Assembly (NCBI GenBank): GCA_015229095.1
Contig: JADGCE010000030.1
Location: 1-22,149, forward strand
DNA length: 22,149 nucleotides
Direction: 5' to 3'
Source: Magnetococcales bacterium
GTDB lineage: Bacteria > Pseudomonadota > Magnetococcia > Magnetococcales > Magnetaquicoccaceae
The notes under the pieces were generated by a model that made no database searches, was not told the DNA's origin, and saw only the letters and a program-made list of their open reading frames with translations. This document shows positions 20,907-22,149 of this stretch, piece after piece (position 1 is the first letter of the stretch; every line of letters begins with the position of its first letter). A program made the position numbers and the translations under genes.

Positions 20907-22145
20907 ATGGTGCCTCACCGCCGTCTGCTCCTGACCGGGATGGGGATCTCTCTGCTGGGTCTGCTGGGTGTTGCGCCGTCGGGCTGTGCCCTGTCAAGCC
21001 TGTGGAATCCGTGTCATGACCGATTGCCGGAATCGCTGGCCCAGCATCCCCTGATCACCACCGCCTGGGAGGGGATCGACGCCACCCGGGTCTGGGATTG
21101 CCATGCCCACATAGCAGGCAATGGCGATTCCGGCAGCGGCATTCAACTGGCAGCGGAAATGAGCAGCATGGCTCATCCGCTGCAATTTATACAACGCCTT
21201 TTCTATCTCAATGCCGGTTGTGCCCGCGACGCAGCGGGCCAGGTTGATCACAGCTATGTGGCACGCCTGCGCAGTCTGGTAGACGAGATGCCAACGGGCA
21301 TCAAGCTGCTGCTGTTTGCCTTTGACCAGGCCCATGACGAAGCGGGTCAGGCGCGGCCTGAGCAAAGCGCATTGTATGTGCCCAATGATTATGCCCGTTT
21401 TTTGGCCCGCAGCGATCCTCAACACTTTGAATGGGTGGCCTCCATCCATCCCTATCGTCGGGATGCCCTCGACGCCCTGGAACGGGCCCACGCCGATGGT
21501 GCACGCGCCGTCAAATGGCTTCCCCCGGCCATGGGCATCGATCCGGCGGCGGCACGTTGTCAACCCTTCTATCATGCCCTGGCACGGCTCAACATGCCGC
21601 TGATCACCCATGGGGGCGAGGAAAAGGCGGTACACGGGGTGGGTCAGCCGGCATGGGGCAATCCCCTCAGGTTGCGGCGGGCACTGGATAGCGGTGTGCG
21701 CACCGTCGTCGCCCATTGTGCCTCCATGGGCATGGAGCAGGACAGCGACAATGGCGATCGCCCTGTCGCCAGCTTTGCCCTGTTTGCCCGCATGATGGCC
21801 GATCCGGCCCATCGTGATCACCTGTTTGGCGATCTTTCCGCAGTCACCCTGCGCAACCGGGATCCCGCCGTGCTGCGCACCCTCATCGAACAGGAGGCGT
21901 GGCACCCCCGCCTGTTGAATGGCAGCGACTATCCGCTGCCGGGTGTCATGCCGCTGGTTGCTCCGGAACGGTTGGCCCGCGCCGGCCTGTTGGAGAGCTC
22001 GGCTGTGCCGGTGTTGAACACCTTGCAAGGATACAACCCGTTGCTGTTTGACTTTGTGCTTAAACGGCATCTCCATGCCCAGGGGCGGCGATTGCCTTCC
22101 CGCGTTTTTGAAACACGCGACTTTTTCGAAAAAAGTGTCCCATGA
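20907..22145 (+). CDS. Exported amidohydrolase-2 family metal-dependent hydrolase
   Basis: From ATG 20907 the product has 412 residues. The N-terminus, PHRRLLLTGMGISLLGLLGVAPSGC, combines a twin-arginine-like RRLLL, a hydrophobic core and a possible lipobox Cys27. The residue three before that Cys is Pro, which is atypical. Export, perhaps Tat-dependent and lipid-anchored, is inferred. The TIM-barrel hydrolase signature follows: His66 and His68 (WDCHAHI), Lys203 (AVKWLPP), His235 (LITHGGEE), His270 (VVAHCASMG) and Asp341 (NGSDYPLPG). These match the metal ligands and catalytic Asp of amidohydrolase family 2. The substrate is unknown. A GGAG (20890-20893) lies 13 bases before the start, rather far. 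The frame is open back into comM to 20814, but the signal sequence fits 20907. The stop is four bases before the end of the window. Confidence 0.82.
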   Translation: MVPHRRLLLTGMGISLLGLLGVAPSGCALSSLWNPCHDRLPESLAQHPLITTAWEGIDATRVWDCHAHIAGNGDSGSGIQLAAEMSSMAHPLQFIQRLFYLNAGCARDAAGQVDHSYVARLRSLVDEMPTGIKLLLFAFDQAHDEAGQARPEQSALYVPNDYARFLARSDPQHFEWVASIHPYRRDALDALERAHADGARAVKWLPPAMGIDPAAARCQPFYHALARLNMPLITHGGEEKAVHGVGQPAWGNPLRLRRALDSGVRTVVAHCASMGMEQDSDNGDRPVASFALFARMMADPAHRDHLFGDLSAVTLRNRDPAVLRTLIEQEAWHPRLLNGSDYPLPGVMPLVAPERLARAGLLESSAVPVLNTLQGYNPLLFDFVLKRHLHAQGRRLPSRVFETRDFFEKSVP

Positions 22146-22149
22146 GCGA

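Noticed and set aside
1..22149. Mobile elements, CRISPR, tRNA or rRNA genes, defence or secondary-metabolite system
   Set aside because: I saw no transposase, integrase, regularly spaced repeats, tRNA cloverleaf or rRNA stretch, and no cluster of unknown genes. Nearly all genes are recognisable housekeeping families with uniform composition.

Overview
This is a gene-dense chromosomal window of high GC content from a ubiquinone-making Gram-negative bacterium, almost certainly a member of the Pseudomonadota. The evidence is AcnB-type aconitase, the UbiX/UbiU/UbiV/UbiK set, the prs-rplY-pth-ychF run and a ComM-type ATPase. The split GcvPA/GcvPB glycine decarboxylase, UbiUV and a CheR methyltransferase would suit a facultative or microaerobic motile lineage such as the Magnetococcales, but that placement is only an impression. 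I see no rRNA, tRNA, CRISPR array, insertion sequence, integrase or phage gene.

Layout. 1-1113 is the 3' end of acnB. It is followed by two copies of a G/C-rich palindrome and a probable intrinsic terminator. 1344-4209 holds gcvPA and gcvPB, the two halves of the glycine-cleavage P-protein, separated by one base. Next come eno (4265-5563), a MerR-type regulator with a cysteine-rich tail (5610-6083), a membrane-anchored S49 peptidase (6152-7141) and a CgeB-like glycosyltransferase (7157-8746). An intergenic region with four tandem 10-bp repeats precedes a divergent cheR (8957-9841). 10042-14180 is the information-processing and cofactor run prs, rplY, pth, ychF, ubiX. The only gene on the minus strand, an exported ankyrin-repeat protein (14195-15301), converges on ubiX and diverges from ubiU. 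15594-17847 holds ubiU, ubiV and ubiK, followed after 12 bases by an aldehyde dehydrogenase (17860-19290). The window ends with comM/yifB and an exported amidohydrolase-2 family protein (20907-22145).

How the genes fit together. The clearest shared function is ubiquinone synthesis. UbiX makes the prenyl-FMN cofactor for UbiD decarboxylase. UbiU and UbiV are the iron-sulfur pair for O2-independent ring hydroxylation, and all eight expected cluster cysteines are present with the right spacing. UbiK is the coiled-coil accessory factor of the Ubi complex. AcnB, glycine decarboxylase, enolase and Prs are central metabolism. RplY, Pth and YchF act at the ribosome.

I found no clear previously undescribed multi-gene system. 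The items most worth a second look are the ubiUVK arrangement, the CheR with several non-canonical active-site residues, the 10-bp tandem repeat in front of it, the paired palindromes behind acnB and the cysteine-rich MerR regulator.
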